Both the position numbers and the translations under genes were made by a program. A stretch of 64,000 nucleotides of DNA, taken from DASQEH01 sp963765725 (lineage in GTDB: Bacteria > Actinomycetota > Actinomycetes > Propionibacteriales > Nocardioidaceae). Location: positions 1,240,001 to 1,304,000 of the forward strand of contig CAVXXI010000003.1 of assembly GCA_963765725.1 (NCBI GenBank), read 5' to 3'. Positions 25,114-34,606 of this stretch are shown piece after piece; the first letter of the stretch is position 1, and each line of letters starts with the position of its first letter. The notes under the pieces were generated by a model that saw nothing but the letters and a program-made list of their open reading frames with translations, did not search any database and was not told the origin of the DNA.

Positions 25114-27213
25114 TCAGGGTTGGGAGGCAGCGGCGGCCGCCTCCGGTAGTACCAGCGTGTCGACCACCACCGCGCCCGTGGCCGTGACGATCAAAGGGTT
25201 CACGTCGACCGCAGCCAGCAGGTCACCGAGCTCGACCGCGATCCGGGAGACGGCGACAACGGCGGCGAGGACCGCGGCCCGGTCGGCGGGTGGGGAGCCC
25301 CGGACGCCCGCGAGCAGGCGCGAGACGTCGAGTGCGTCGAGCATCTCGTCCGCCGTCGTGCGCCCCACCGGTGGCAGGGCGACGCTGCGACTCGACAGCA
25401 GCTCGATCAACGTACCTCCGGCGGCGAGCAGGACGAGTGGTCCGACCAGCGGGTCGCGGACGATGCCTATCGCGAGCTCGATACCCGCCGCCGCCTGAGG
25501 CTGGACGAGCACGCGCTCGCCGAGCCGACTGGCGAGGTCGGCGTACGCGAGGGCGACCGAGGGGCCGTCGGACAAGCCGACGACGACCCCGCCGGCCTCG
25601 GTCTTGTGCTCCACCGCCGGCTCACCCGTCTTCACGGTGACCGGGTATCCGAGCCGGTCTGCCGCCCGCACCGCGTCGGCCGCAGAGGCGGCCGGGTGGG
25701 GCATCGCCACCCGCAGGCCGTAGTCCTCCAGCAGGGCGAATGCCGAGACCGGGTCGAGCGGACTGCCTGCGGCTGCGGCAGTCACCAGCCGGGAGCGCCA
25801 CAACCGTCTGCGGCTGGAGTTCACCGGTAGCACTTCCTCGCTTCGAGGGGACCGACTCGCGTGGTCGAGAAGGTGACGTACGGTCCGGAGCCCGGTCCGG
25901 GTGCCCTCGAGGACGGGGACACCCAGGGCCCGCAGCAGCCCGGCCTTCTCCTGGTCGACGGCGGCCGCGCTGTTGCTCAGGACCAGGACGGGCTTGTCGG
26001 TCCGCTGCAGCGCCGCTTCGACGGCGTCCGGGTAGGAGGTGTCGGCGTCGTACTCGGGCACCAGGTCCACCGCCAGCGCGACGACCCCGACCGACTCGTC
26101 GTCGGCCAGGGCGGTCATGGACTCGGTGAGCAGCTCTGCCGTGTCGGCGCCCGAGCCCCATACGTCGAGCGGGTTCTCGCCGACCAGACCCTCGTCGAGG
26201 AGGCTCGTCAGCCGGTCGCGGGTGGCGGCGGAGATCTGGGCGAACGGCACGGCGACGTCGTCGGCGACATCCGCCACGAGGGCACGCTCGGCGCCGGAGT
26301 CGTGCACCGTCGCCAGACCCGGCTGCCGGCCCGACAACCGCCGGACGCGGCGCCCGATGGCGAAGGCCTCCAGCGCGTCCGCGAGCTCGTCGAGGTCGTA
26401 CGCGCGGTGGACCCCGTACGCGGCGAACAACGCCTCCCAGGCAGCGTCGTCGCCGGCGAGTGCTCCGGAGTGCGCACTGACCATCGCGCGTCCGGTCGGG
26501 GAGCCGCCGACCGTCAGCGCGACGACGGGGATGTCCCGGTCCGCCGCGTCGCGCAGCGCCGAGCGCAGCTTGGGAACGTCGCGAAGGGTCTCGAGCAGCA
26601 GGCCGACGACCCGCGTCTGCCCGAGACGCAGGGCATACGTCAGGTAGTCGGCTGCCGTCGTGACGAGCTCCTGGCCGGACGAGACGACCAGCGAGAACTC
26701 CAGCCTGCGATGGGTCCGGAGCAGGGCCGAGAACGCGGACCCGGAATGGGTGACCAGTGCGATCGACCCGGTCGGCAGCGGGTGACGCTCGATATACCCG
26801 ATCGCACGTACACCCGTTGCCGTGTTGACGAAACCCATGCATCCTGCACCGACGAGCGCCATCGCCCCGGCGGCACTGCGCAGCTGCGGCCCCAGCCCGT
26901 GCGCGGAGCCGAAGATCACGGCGCCCGCGTCGCCGCGACGGGCCGCCGTCTCGAGCTGGCCGACCACCACGCTGTCAGGTACACCCAACAGCACCAGGTC
27001 GACGGGACCCGGTACGTCGGCGAGCGAGGCGACACAGTCGTGCCCGAGCACCTGCGGCCGGCGCCTGTTCACGAGGTGGACCTTCGGCGCAGAGGGGCTT
27101 CGCAGTGCCTCTGTGGCCAGCCGCTCACCGAACGACCTCGGGCGGTCGCTGGCGCCGACGACAGCGATCGAGCGGGCTCCCAGCATCGCCGAGAGGCGGT
27201 CGTCGTTCGCCAT
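25114..27213 (-). CDS. ADP-forming acyl-CoA synthetase (acetate-CoA ligase family)
   Basis: 699 residues with alpha and beta parts fused. The CoA-binding Rossmann start is RSIAVVGASDRP. The phospho-His segment is SAHSGALAGDD. The C-terminal ATP-grasp half includes YPVTVKTGEPAVEHKTEAGGV. It activates a carboxylate to its CoA thioester using ATP with ADP release. It is divergent from the TetR gene, with operator site 3 between them. Confidence 0.9.
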   Translation of the reverse strand: MANDDRLSAMLGARSIAVVGASDRPRSFGERLATEALRSPSAPKVHLVNRRRPQVLGHDCVASLADVPGPVDLVLLGVPDSVVVGQLETAARRGDAGAVIFGSAHGLGPQLRSAAGAMALVGAGCMGFVNTATGVRAIGYIERHPLPTGSIALVTHSGSAFSALLRTHRRLEFSLVVSSGQELVTTAADYLTYALRLGQTRVVGLLLETLRDVPKLRSALRDAADRDIPVVALTVGGSPTGRAMVSAHSGALAGDDAAWEALFAAYGVHRAYDLDELADALEAFAIGRRVRRLSGRQPGLATVHDSGAERALVADVADDVAVPFAQISAATRDRLTSLLDEGLVGENPLDVWGSGADTAELLTESMTALADDESVGVVALAVDLVPEYDADTSYPDAVEAALQRTDKPVLVLSNSAAAVDQEKAGLLRALGVPVLEGTRTGLRTVRHLLDHASRSPRSEEVLPVNSSRRRLWRSRLVTAAAAGSPLDPVSAFALLEDYGLRVAMPHPAASAADAVRAADRLGYPVTVKTGEPAVEHKTEAGGVVVGLSDGPSVALAYADLASRLGERVLVQPQAAAGIELAIGIVRDPLVGPLVLLAAGGTLIELLSSRSVALPPVGRTTADEMLDALDVSRLLAGVRGSPPADRAAVLAAVVAVSRIAVELGDLLAAVDVNPLIVTATGAVVVDTLVLPEAAAAASQP

Positions 27214-27239
27214 CGGCTCCTACCGTCCCTACGTGTGCT

Positions 27240-27255
27240 GACTGACTGTTCAGTC
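27240..27255. promoter_or_regulatory. TetR-type operator, site 3 (autoregulatory position)
   Basis: GACTGACTGTTCAGTC, identical to site 1, lies in the 95-bp region between the acyl-CoA synthetase and tetR starts. It sits 26 bp before the synthetase ATG and 53 bp before tetR. A regulator's own promoter is where its operator is usually best conserved. Confidence 0.82.
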
Positions 27256-27308
27256 TATGGAGGTGTTAGTCTGCCTCACAAGAACCGGAGCCTGACGGAG
27301 GGTGGGCC

Positions 27309-27983
27309 ATGGCGCCGAGGTCTGCGGTCGGCAGCTTGCCCGACCAACGGCGGGATCAGATGCTGTTGGCCGCTGCCGTACTCATCTCCGAGCGTGGCTT
27401 CTCCGAGACGCGGATCGCCGACGTCGCCGAGCGGGTGGGTGCGAGCCCGGCCCTGGTCGTGTACTACTTCGGCACCAAGGACCGCCTGCTCACCGCGGCG
27501 CTGCGCTACTCCGAGACCGCGTTCTACGCGGCGGCGGAGGAGATGCTCACCCGCACCCGTTCGCTGAGCCGTCGGCTCGAGACCCTTGTGGACATGACGT
27601 GCGTGCCGCAGGGCAGCGACGACGTACCGGCCGGCTGGGGGCTCTGGTTCGACCTCTGGGCACAGGCCTTCCGGCAGCCTCAGGTGGAGCAGGACCGGAT
27701 CGAGCTCGACCAGCGCTGGCGCGACGTGATCGAGCGCGTCGTCCACGACGGTGTCGAGGCCGGCGAGATCGCCGCGGTCGACGCCGAGGAGTTCGCCGTC
27801 ACCTTCTCGTGCCTGCTCGACGGGCTCTCGATCCAGGTCGCGCTCAAGGACCCGGTCGTCGTGCCCGAGCGAGCCTTTCGCGTCGCCATGAGCTTCGCGT
27901 CCCGCGAGCTCGGGTTCGCGTGGAAGCCGCACCCCGGTGCTGCGGCCGGCGCGAAGGTCTCGGGGAGCTCAGGCGATCGCTGA
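27309..27983 (+). CDS. TetR-family regulator, BetI-like
   Basis: 224 residues. The N-terminal helix-turn-helix is RIADVAERVGASPALVVYYF followed by GTKDRLL. The rest is an all-alpha ligand domain. It is the only regulator inside the cluster and very likely binds the four GACTGA-N4-TCAGTC sites, acting as repressor until a pathway metabolite binds. Its last 15 bp overlap the convergent transporter ATPase gene. Confidence 0.9.
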   Translation: MAPRSAVGSLPDQRRDQMLLAAAVLISERGFSETRIADVAERVGASPALVVYYFGTKDRLLTAALRYSETAFYAAAEEMLTRTRSLSRRLETLVDMTCVPQGSDDVPAGWGLWFDLWAQAFRQPQVEQDRIELDQRWRDVIERVVHDGVEAGEIAAVDAEEFAVTFSCLLDGLSIQVALKDPVVVPERAFRVAMSFASRELGFAWKPHPGAAAGAKVSGSSGDR

Positions 27984-29078
27984 GGTGCGCGGCAGCAACT
28001 GGGGTGCACTGGTCGAGATGCGCACGCATACCTTCTGACCTTCGCGCAGCCATGGTGGCGCCTCGCCGTGGACATTGGCCACCTCGGCCACCACGAGGCA
28101 GTTACCGAGCTGGACGCGTACATGGGTCTGAGCTCCCAGGAACACCAGGTGGGCGACGGTTCCCGTGTAGACGTTTGCCTCCCCGTCGCGGCGAACCTGC
28201 TCAGCCGGAGCTATCTCGACACGTTCGGGCCTGACGACGACGCTGACGCCGGTGCCTACCGAGGCGAAGTCGGTGGTCCTGGCGAAGAGGTCTATGTCAC
28301 CCACCCGGCACGTCGTCAAGTCGTCGCGGACGGCGGTGACGACGGCGTCGTACAGGTTGGCGGTACCGAGGAAGCCGGCGACGTATGCGGTCGCTGGTTG
28401 GGAGTACACCTCACTCGGGGTCCCGACCTGCTCGACCTGGCCGTCGACCAGCACGGCGAGCCGGTCCGACATCGTCAGGGCCTCTTCCTGATCGTGGGTC
28501 ACGTAGACGAACGTCGTACCCACGGTCTTCTGCAGCGTTCGCAGCTCGAGCTGCAGCTGCTTGCGAAGCTTGGCGTCGAGTGCTCCGAGGGGCTCGTCCA
28601 GCAGCAGCACGGTCGGGGCGAGCACCAGGGCCCGAGCCAGCGCGACGCGCTGCTGCTGACCGCCGGAGAGCTGATGCGGCTTCCGCTTGGTGAGCTTGTC
28701 CATCTGGACGAGCTCGAGAGCCGCCCCTACGCGCTGCTGGATGTCGCCTTTGCCGGCGTGCTGGTAGCGGAGCCCGAATGCCACATTGTCCCAGACTGAC
28801 AAGAAGGGGAAGAGTGCGTAGGACTGGAATACCGTGTTCACTGGCCGACGATGCGGCGGCACTTCCACGAGGTTGTGCCCATCGAGCAGTATCTCCCCGG
28901 CGTCGGGCTGCTCGAAGCCGGCGATCATCCGCAAGGTGGTCGTCTTGCCGCAGCCCGACGCCCCCAGCAGCGAGAAGAACTCGCCGGCGGCGATATCGAG
29001 GTCCAGGCCGTTGACCGCAGCGCTGTCGCCGAAGGTCTTGACGAGGCCTCGAAGCGCGAGCTCGCCCACGTCCGGCAC
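27969..29078 (-). CDS. ABC importer ATPase, PotA-like
   Basis: 369 residues. Walker A is GASGCGKTTT, the signature LSGGQQQR, Walker B VLLLDEPLGALD and the H-loop VTHDQ; a C-terminal TOBE regulatory domain follows (VVVRPERVEI). It powers uptake through the two permeases at 31843 and 32751, although it is separated from them and transcribed oppositely with the aminotransferase. PotA-type ATPases serve polyamine, ferric and related importers. Confidence 0.9.
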   Translation of the reverse strand: MPDVGELALRGLVKTFGDSAAVNGLDLDIAAGEFFSLLGASGCGKTTTLRMIAGFEQPDAGEILLDGHNLVEVPPHRRPVNTVFQSYALFPFLSVWDNVAFGLRYQHAGKGDIQQRVGAALELVQMDKLTKRKPHQLSGGQQQRVALARALVLAPTVLLLDEPLGALDAKLRKQLQLELRTLQKTVGTTFVYVTHDQEEALTMSDRLAVLVDGQVEQVGTPSEVYSQPATAYVAGFLGTANLYDAVVTAVRDDLTTCRVGDIDLFARTTDFASVGTGVSVVVRPERVEIAPAEQVRRDGEANVYTGTVAHLVFLGAQTHVRVQLGNCLVVAEVANVHGEAPPWLREGQKVCVRISTSAPQLLPRTSAIA

Positions 29079-29086
29079 CGGCTACC

Positions 29087-30472
29087 TCACCTAGATCCGG
29101 CCGTGACGCGGTCGGCCAGGTCGTCGAAGTTGTGGACGAAGCGGTCGACGTCGTCGTCGGTGTGCTGCACGGACAGCAGCCACTGCTCCACCTTGCCCCA
29201 GGGGGGCAGGAAGACCCCGCCGTTGTGCTGGATCAGCCAGTGCGCCTGCCCGAGACGTTCGTCGATGCCGAGGAACTCGCGGAAGTTGCGAACCGGATCG
29301 GCGCGGAAGATGACGCACCCCTTCGCTCCGGCTGTCACGACATGCCAGGGCAGGTCGTACGTTGCGATGGTCGCCTCGATGCCCGTTCGCATTCGGTCGC
29401 GGAGGTGGTCAAGGTGCGCGTAGGCGTCGGGCGTGAGGGCCTCGCAGAGCGTTGCGCGGGCGGCAGCCATAGCCAACGGGTTGCCGTTGAAGGTTCCGAC
29501 CTGCTCGTAGCGCCCGTCGGCGATCATCGCCATCAGCTCGGTCGTACCGCCGATCGCGGCCGTCGAGATGCCGCCGCCCATGGCCTTGGCAACGCATACA
29601 AGGTCGGGCGTGACTCCTGACAGGGCGGTGACGCCGCCGGGACCCGTCGTCAACCCGGTCTTCACCTCGTCAAAGGTCAGCAGGGCACCGTGCTCGTGCA
29701 GCAGGGTGCGCAGGCCGGCGAGATATCCAGGCTGCGGGTGGATGATGCCCGCGTTCATCATGATGGGCTCGAGGATCATCCCAGCGATCCGACCGGGATG
29801 GTGGCGCAGCACCCGCTCGACCGCGTCGAGGTCGTTGAAGCCGACGATGCACACCAGGTCGCGGATCTGGTGGGGGATGCCGGTGTTTCCGGCGACTCCG
29901 ATCGGGTCCTCGGCCGGCCCGATCTCGTCGGCCTCCGGCAGCACGGAGACCTGTACCGAGTCGTGGTGCCCGTGGTAGCAGCCCTCCACCTTGACGATCA
30001 GGTCTCGGCCCGTGGCGGCCCGCATCATGTGGACCGCGTCCATCGTGGCTTCGGTGCCGGAGTTCGCGAACCTCCAGAGCGGCAACAGAAATCGGCGGCG
30101 CAGCTCCTCGGCCACCACGATCGCGTCCTCGGTCGGCTGAGCGAAGTGGGTGCCTTTGCGGACCCGGTCGCTGACCGCCGCGACGATCGCGGGATGGGCG
30201 TGGCCGACGACGCTGACGCCGTAGCCGCCGTGGAAGTCGGAGTACTCGGTGCCGTCGACGTCGTACACCTTGGGGCCGGCGCCATGGCTCATCCAGACGG
30301 CCTGGGGGAGGGCGATCTGCCAGTTGGACGTGCACCCACCGGCCAGTACGCCCGTGGCGCGGTCGATGAACTCGCGGCTGCGCGGCTGGCGCCGGAGGAA
30401 GACCGCGCTCTCCTCCTCGATCAGCTCGTCGAGGTCGGTACCCGCGCTGCGTGGGGTCACTGTGCTGGTCAC
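29087..30472 (-). CDS. Class III aminotransferase (HemL-like)
   Basis: 461 residues, fold-type I PLP enzyme. The cofactor-binding region is visible: RFANSGTEATMDA, then VEGCYHGHHDS, LTFDEVKTG, and the PLP lysine in VCVAKAMGGG. It resembles glutamate-1-semialdehyde aminomutase, but the catabolic context favours an amino-group transfer from an imported amine or beta-amino acid. It ends 8 bp before the potA-like gene, with which it forms an operon driven from the region with operator site 4. Confidence 0.88.
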   Translation of the reverse strand: MTSTVTPRSAGTDLDELIEEESAVFLRRQPRSREFIDRATGVLAGGCTSNWQIALPQAVWMSHGAGPKVYDVDGTEYSDFHGGYGVSVVGHAHPAIVAAVSDRVRKGTHFAQPTEDAIVVAEELRRRFLLPLWRFANSGTEATMDAVHMMRAATGRDLIVKVEGCYHGHHDSVQVSVLPEADEIGPAEDPIGVAGNTGIPHQIRDLVCIVGFNDLDAVERVLRHHPGRIAGMILEPIMMNAGIIHPQPGYLAGLRTLLHEHGALLTFDEVKTGLTTGPGGVTALSGVTPDLVCVAKAMGGGISTAAIGGTTELMAMIADGRYEQVGTFNGNPLAMAAARATLCEALTPDAYAHLDHLRDRMRTGIEATIATYDLPWHVVTAGAKGCVIFRADPVRNFREFLGIDERLGQAHWLIQHNGGVFLPPWGKVEQWLLSVQHTDDDVDRFVHNFDDLADRVTAGSR

Positions 30473-30504
30473 TGCTCGCTCCTGCCGGCCACAAGGGCAT
30501 CATT

Positions 30505-30520
30505 GACTGATTGTTCAGTT
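30505..30520. promoter_or_regulatory. TetR-type operator, site 4
   Basis: GACTGATTGTTCAGTT differs from sites 1 and 3 at two positions. It sits in the 118-bp divergent region between the aminotransferase and the substrate-binding protein, where one bound regulator could control both directions. Confidence 0.75.
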
Positions 30521-30590
30521 TATGCGACCGTTTTCTCGCGTGACAACCGTCACGGTCGACAGCTGTCGGGTCTGACGCTTCGGAGGCCGG

Positions 30591-31850
30591 ATGCAAGGAG
30601 CTGGCGGTGGGCACCGGCCCCGGCGGACGCGCGCCTCCTTCACCCGTCGCTCCCTTCTTGCGCGTGCCCTCGTCATGGGTGCCTCCGCGCCCACGCTGTC
30701 GGCGCTGCTCGCCGCCTGCGGCAACCAGCTGTACACCTCCGGCAACCTCGTGCTCGCCTCGCCGAATCACCCGGTCAGATGGCCGCTCTCCGACAAGTTC
30801 GCGCCGATAGAGTCAGGTCTCGAGCCGAAGGCCGGGGGCACCCTCCGCCTGTACAGCTACAGCGACTACATCAGCCCACGAGTGGTCAAGAACTTCGAGA
30901 AGACCTACGACACCGACGTGAGCATCTCGACGTTCAACGACACCGACGAGGCCCTCACGAAGATCGCCTCGGGCAACCTGTCCTATGACGTCTACAACCC
31001 GAGCTACGACCAGATCGGCAAGATGGTGGCCGCCGATCTGCTGCGGCCCCTCAACCACGATTACATCCCCCACATCGACGATCTGTGGCCACAGTTCAAG
31101 AACCCGTGGTACGACCTGGGGTGGCGGTACTCGGTGCCGTACACGGTCTACACGACCGGTATCGGTTGGCGTACCGACCAGGTCAGTGAGGACATCGCAC
31201 AGCGATCCAACCCATACGACGTTTTCTGGGACCCGCAGTACTCCGGGCGACTCGAGGTCATCGACGACTGGCATACGGCAATGGACCTGGTGCTGCTCCG
31301 CAACGGGATCTACGACGCCAACACCGCCGACGTGGCCGACCTCAAGCTGCTGCGCGAGCAGCTGATGGACCTGCTCCGCGTCACCCATCCGAAGGTGACC
31401 ATCACGATGTACAACGACCTGCCGGCCGGGCAGATCTCGCTGGCCCAGATGTGGTCGGGGGACATCGTCAATGCTGTCTACTACCTGCCCAAGCACCAGT
31501 CTCCGGACATCTTGCGGTACTGGTTCCCGAGCGACGGCCGAGGAATGGTGGACAACGACCTCATCGTCTGCCTGGCCGGCGGCCAGAACCCGGTCGCGGC
31601 CCACTATTTCATCAACTACATGCTCGATCCGGCTGTCGCCGCGTTGAACTTCGGCTACATCGGGTACCAGCCGCCGCAGCGGTCGATCAGTCCCACGACC
31701 CTCGTCAAGCAGGGCTTCGTCCCGCCGAATCTTGCCACGGCGGCCGTCCTGCCCCGGTACTTCACCCACGGAGTGCACCTGCTCGAGCTCCCGCCGACGG
31801 TCGACGGCCAGTGGCACGAGATCTGGCAGGAGTTCAAGGCAGGTGGCTGA
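30591..31850 (+). CDS. ABC importer substrate-binding lipoprotein, PotD/PotF-like
   Basis: 419 residues. The N-terminus has a twin-arginine type FTRRSLLARAL stretch and a lipobox LLAAC near residue 43, so it is an exported lipoprotein. The mature part begins LRLYSYSDYISPRVV, typical of polyamine-family binding proteins. It heads the binding protein-permease-permease operon. ATG 30591 follows GGAGG. The ligand is probably an amine or amino-acid-like cation but is not proven. Confidence 0.88.
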   Translation: MQGAGGGHRPRRTRASFTRRSLLARALVMGASAPTLSALLAACGNQLYTSGNLVLASPNHPVRWPLSDKFAPIESGLEPKAGGTLRLYSYSDYISPRVVKNFEKTYDTDVSISTFNDTDEALTKIASGNLSYDVYNPSYDQIGKMVAADLLRPLNHDYIPHIDDLWPQFKNPWYDLGWRYSVPYTVYTTGIGWRTDQVSEDIAQRSNPYDVFWDPQYSGRLEVIDDWHTAMDLVLLRNGIYDANTADVADLKLLREQLMDLLRVTHPKVTITMYNDLPAGQISLAQMWSGDIVNAVYYLPKHQSPDILRYWFPSDGRGMVDNDLIVCLAGGQNPVAAHYFINYMLDPAVAALNFGYIGYQPPQRSISPTTLVKQGFVPPNLATAAVLPRYFTHGVHLLELPPTVDGQWHEIWQEFKAGG

Positions 31851-32754
31851 TCGACCGACGAGGCACCGTGGACCACGGCTGATCTGGCCGGTGCTGGCCC
31901 TGCCGGGCATGCTGTGGATCGCGGCACTGTTCGTGCTTCCCCTGTACGTCGTCATGGCGATCCTCTTCGGCCAGATCGATCCGATCCTCCGCAAACCCGT
32001 ACCGGTCTGGAACCCGGTCGAGTGGAACCTGATCCAGTTCAAGTACGTGCTCCAGCACATCGTCGGATCCGAGGGCTACTTCGGACCGGCGCTGCTGCGC
32101 ACCGCGGTGTACGTCGGGGTCGCGAGTGCTCTCTGTCTGCTCATCGCCTACCCCGTGGCCTACTACACCGCGCGCTTCGCACGTCGGAAGGGTTTGTTGC
32201 TGGCGTTGTTGATCGCACCGTTCTGGATCAGCTACATGATGCGCATGCTGGCCTGGATCAACCTGTTGCAAAACGAGGGGCTGGTCAACAAGGCCATCAG
32301 CCTCGGCGGCTTGACGGATGCACACGTGAACTGGCTGTCGGGTCACTCCTACACCGTGATCCTCGGCCTGACGTACGGGTATGTGCCGTACATGATCCTG
32401 CCGCTGTTCGCGGGTCTCGACCGCATCCCCGCGTCGACACTCGAAGCGGCTCGAGACCTGGGGGCCAGCCGGTTCGAGGCGTTCCGCCGTGTCACGTGGC
32501 CATTGAGCCGGCAGGCGGTGATCACGAGCATGATGCTTACCTGCCTGCCGATGCTTGGTGACTACTTCACCAATGACATGCTGTCCGGCTCGCCGGACAC
32601 GTCAATGGTGGGTAACCTGATCAACACCTCGGTGCTCACTCCCGGGCAGACCGGCCAGGCCGGCGCCTTCGTCATGATCGTGCTGCTGGTGTCGCTCGTG
32701 CCGATGCTCGTCTACGTGCGTGCCGGCCGCCAGGGCGAGGCGATGCGCTCGTGA
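31843..32754 (+). CDS. ABC importer permease, PotB-like
   Basis: 303 residues from GTG 31843, which overlaps the end of the binding-protein gene by 8 bp. About six membrane spans. The EAA loop that contacts the ATPase reads ASTLEAARDLGASRFEAFRR. It pairs with the next permease and the ATPase at 27969. Confidence 0.9.
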   Translation: MADRPTRHRGPRLIWPVLALPGMLWIAALFVLPLYVVMAILFGQIDPILRKPVPVWNPVEWNLIQFKYVLQHIVGSEGYFGPALLRTAVYVGVASALCLLIAYPVAYYTARFARRKGLLLALLIAPFWISYMMRMLAWINLLQNEGLVNKAISLGGLTDAHVNWLSGHSYTVILGLTYGYVPYMILPLFAGLDRIPASTLEAARDLGASRFEAFRRVTWPLSRQAVITSMMLTCLPMLGDYFTNDMLSGSPDTSMVGNLINTSVLTPGQTGQAGAFVMIVLLVSLVPMLVYVRAGRQGEAMRS

Positions 32755-33656
32755 GCACGACGGAGCCGCCGCCGGGCGTGCGAGGGTGGTGGGGGAGTCC
32801 TTGGCGCAAGCCGAGGATGCTGTGGGCCTTCACGGCGCTGTACGTCGCGTGGTCGCTGCTGCCCGTGCTGATCGCCGTGGCCTTCTCATTCAACAGCGGA
32901 CGGTCGCGCACCGTCTGGCAGGGATTCTCGATGCGCTGGTACTACGGGGACCCGCTGCGGTCGGTGTGGCACGACGCGAGCCTCCACACGGCGCTGATAC
33001 ACACCTTCCGGCTGGGGCTGCTCGCGACATTGATCACGGTGCCGCTGGGCGTCGCGATGGCCCTCGGACTCGACCGCTGGCGCGGCCGGCTGCCGGACGG
33101 CGCGAACTTCGCGGTGCTGTTGTCGTTCGTGCTGCCCGAAACGCTTCTGGCGGTAGCGCTCTTCTTCGTCGCGACGGCGGTGGTTGGGTCCTGGCAGCCG
33201 CTGCACCTGGGCATCACAGGCCAGGTGGCCGGCCTGGTTACGTATCAGCTGTCCTACCCCGTGGTGATCGTACGAAGCCGGCTTCTGACAATCGGGGCGC
33301 AGTACGAAGAGGCCGCCGTCGACCTCGGCGCCTCCGCGCTGGAAGCGGTTCGCCGCGTGCTGATGCCGATGCTGTTGCCCGCCATCTTCGCCAGCACGGT
33401 ACTCGTCTTCGCCGACGTCATCGACGACTTCGTTATCGTGCGGTACCTGTCCGGCGACTCCTCGACAGAGCCGGTCTCCGTGAAGATCTACAACACCGCG
33501 AGGGGAGCGCCGACCCCGGCGCTGAACGCGCTCGCCACCTTGGTCTTGGCGGCCTCGATAGGTGTGATCCTGCTCGGCTACCTCGCGTACCGGTATGTCA
33601 CGCGCGGCGAGCGCTCCGACTCCGGCGGCATCGAGGCGTTCGCTTCGGAGCTGTAG
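32751..33656 (+). CDS. ABC importer permease, PotC-like
   Basis: 301 residues with about six membrane spans and the EAA loop YEEAAVDLGASALEAVRR. The GTG start overlaps the previous permease stop by 4 bp. It is the last gene of the transporter operon; a 22-bp repeat array begins 4 bp after its stop. Confidence 0.9.
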   Translation: MSTTEPPPGVRGWWGSPWRKPRMLWAFTALYVAWSLLPVLIAVAFSFNSGRSRTVWQGFSMRWYYGDPLRSVWHDASLHTALIHTFRLGLLATLITVPLGVAMALGLDRWRGRLPDGANFAVLLSFVLPETLLAVALFFVATAVVGSWQPLHLGITGQVAGLVTYQLSYPVVIVRSRLLTIGAQYEEAAVDLGASALEAVRRVLMPMLLPAIFASTVLVFADVIDDFVIVRYLSGDSSTEPVSVKIYNTARGAPTPALNALATLVLAASIGVILLGYLAYRYVTRGERSDSGGIEAFASEL

Positions 33657-33659
33657 CGC

Positions 33660-33747
33660 GTCGAGTCGGCCCAGATGTCGCGTCGAGTGGGCGGAAATGT
33701 CGGGTCGAGTGGGCGCAGATGTCGCGTCAAGCGGGCGCCAATGTGCA
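33660..33747. repeat. 22-bp tandem array, type I, four units (inverse orientation)
   Basis: Four contiguous 22-bp units start at 33660, 33682, 33704 and 33726. Each begins GTCGAGTGGGCG or a near match. The complement reads CATTTGCGCCCACTCGAC-like, as at 36226 and 40752. It lies just after the permease stop and occupies most of the 149-bp gap before the convergent DrrB-like gene. Confidence 0.9.
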
Positions 33748-33805
33748 GCCGTGTACTCGGCGCCGCATACCTCGCGGTACCGGCCGCATCGGTACGGCTC
33801 GCGCC

Positions 33806-34606
33806 TCACGAGGGCTCGGCAGCGTGACGCCGGTTGTACAGGCGAATGGCCCACAGGTACGCCAGCAAGGCTATGCCGACGCTCCACGCGAGCGCGCCGA
33901 TGGCATGGTCGCTGCTCGGGCCGCCGGTGAGCAGCGCGCGCACGGCATCGGTGACGGGAGTGAACGGCTGGTACTCGGCGAACTGGCGCAGGCCCGCAGG
34001 CATCGTGGCCGTAGCCACGAAGCCACTACTGAGGAACATCAGCAGGAACATGATCATCGGTGTGTTGCTTGCGGTCTCGACACTCTTCGCGGCGAGGCCG
34101 AGCGCGACGGCCAGCCAGATCAGCGCCAAGGCGAACACGGCCAGGATCGCGATGGCGGCCAGCCATTGCAGTGGCCCCGCGGTAGCGCGGAACCCCAACG
34201 CGAAGGCGACTGCGATCAGGACGGCCATGGCCGCAAGCGTCTGTATCAGGCTGCCCAGGACATGACCCGTGAGAACCGCGGAACGGGCGATGGCCATCGT
34301 ACGGAAGCGGTCGATGATGCCGCCAGTCATGTCCATGGCGACCATGATCGAGGTGCCCTGGATGGCGGATGCCACGGTGAGGAGCAGCAGTCCTGGAACC
34401 ACGTAGTCGAGGTAGGCTCCTCGCCCTTGGTGGGGGCCTAGTCCGGCGCCGAGCTGGCCGCCGAAGACGTACACGAAGAGAAGCAGGATCACGACAGGTA
34501 TGCCGATCAGCATCAACGTGATGGACGGGTAGCGGAGCTGGTGCTTGAGGTTGCGGCGCAACATCACCCACGAGTCGCTGAGCGTGTAGGCAAGCGTGGT
34601 CGTCAT
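33806..34606 (-). CDS. ABC-2 type exporter permease, DrrB-like
   Basis: 266 residues with about six membrane spans. The loop DMTGGIIDRFRTMAIARSAVL matches DrrB-family permeases. ATG 34606 shares one base with the upstream ATPase stop (TGATG), so translation is coupled. With the ATPase it forms an exporter for a hydrophobic compound or drug. Confidence 0.88.
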   Translation of the reverse strand: MTTTLAYTLSDSWVMLRRNLKHQLRYPSITLMLIGIPVVILLLFVYVFGGQLGAGLGPHQGRGAYLDYVVPGLLLLTVASAIQGTSIMVAMDMTGGIIDRFRTMAIARSAVLTGHVLGSLIQTLAAMAVLIAVAFALGFRATAGPLQWLAAIAILAVFALALIWLAVALGLAAKSVETASNTPMIMFLLMFLSSGFVATATMPAGLRQFAEYQPFTPVTDAVRALLTGGPSSDHAIGALAWSVGIALLAYLWAIRLYNRRHAAEPS

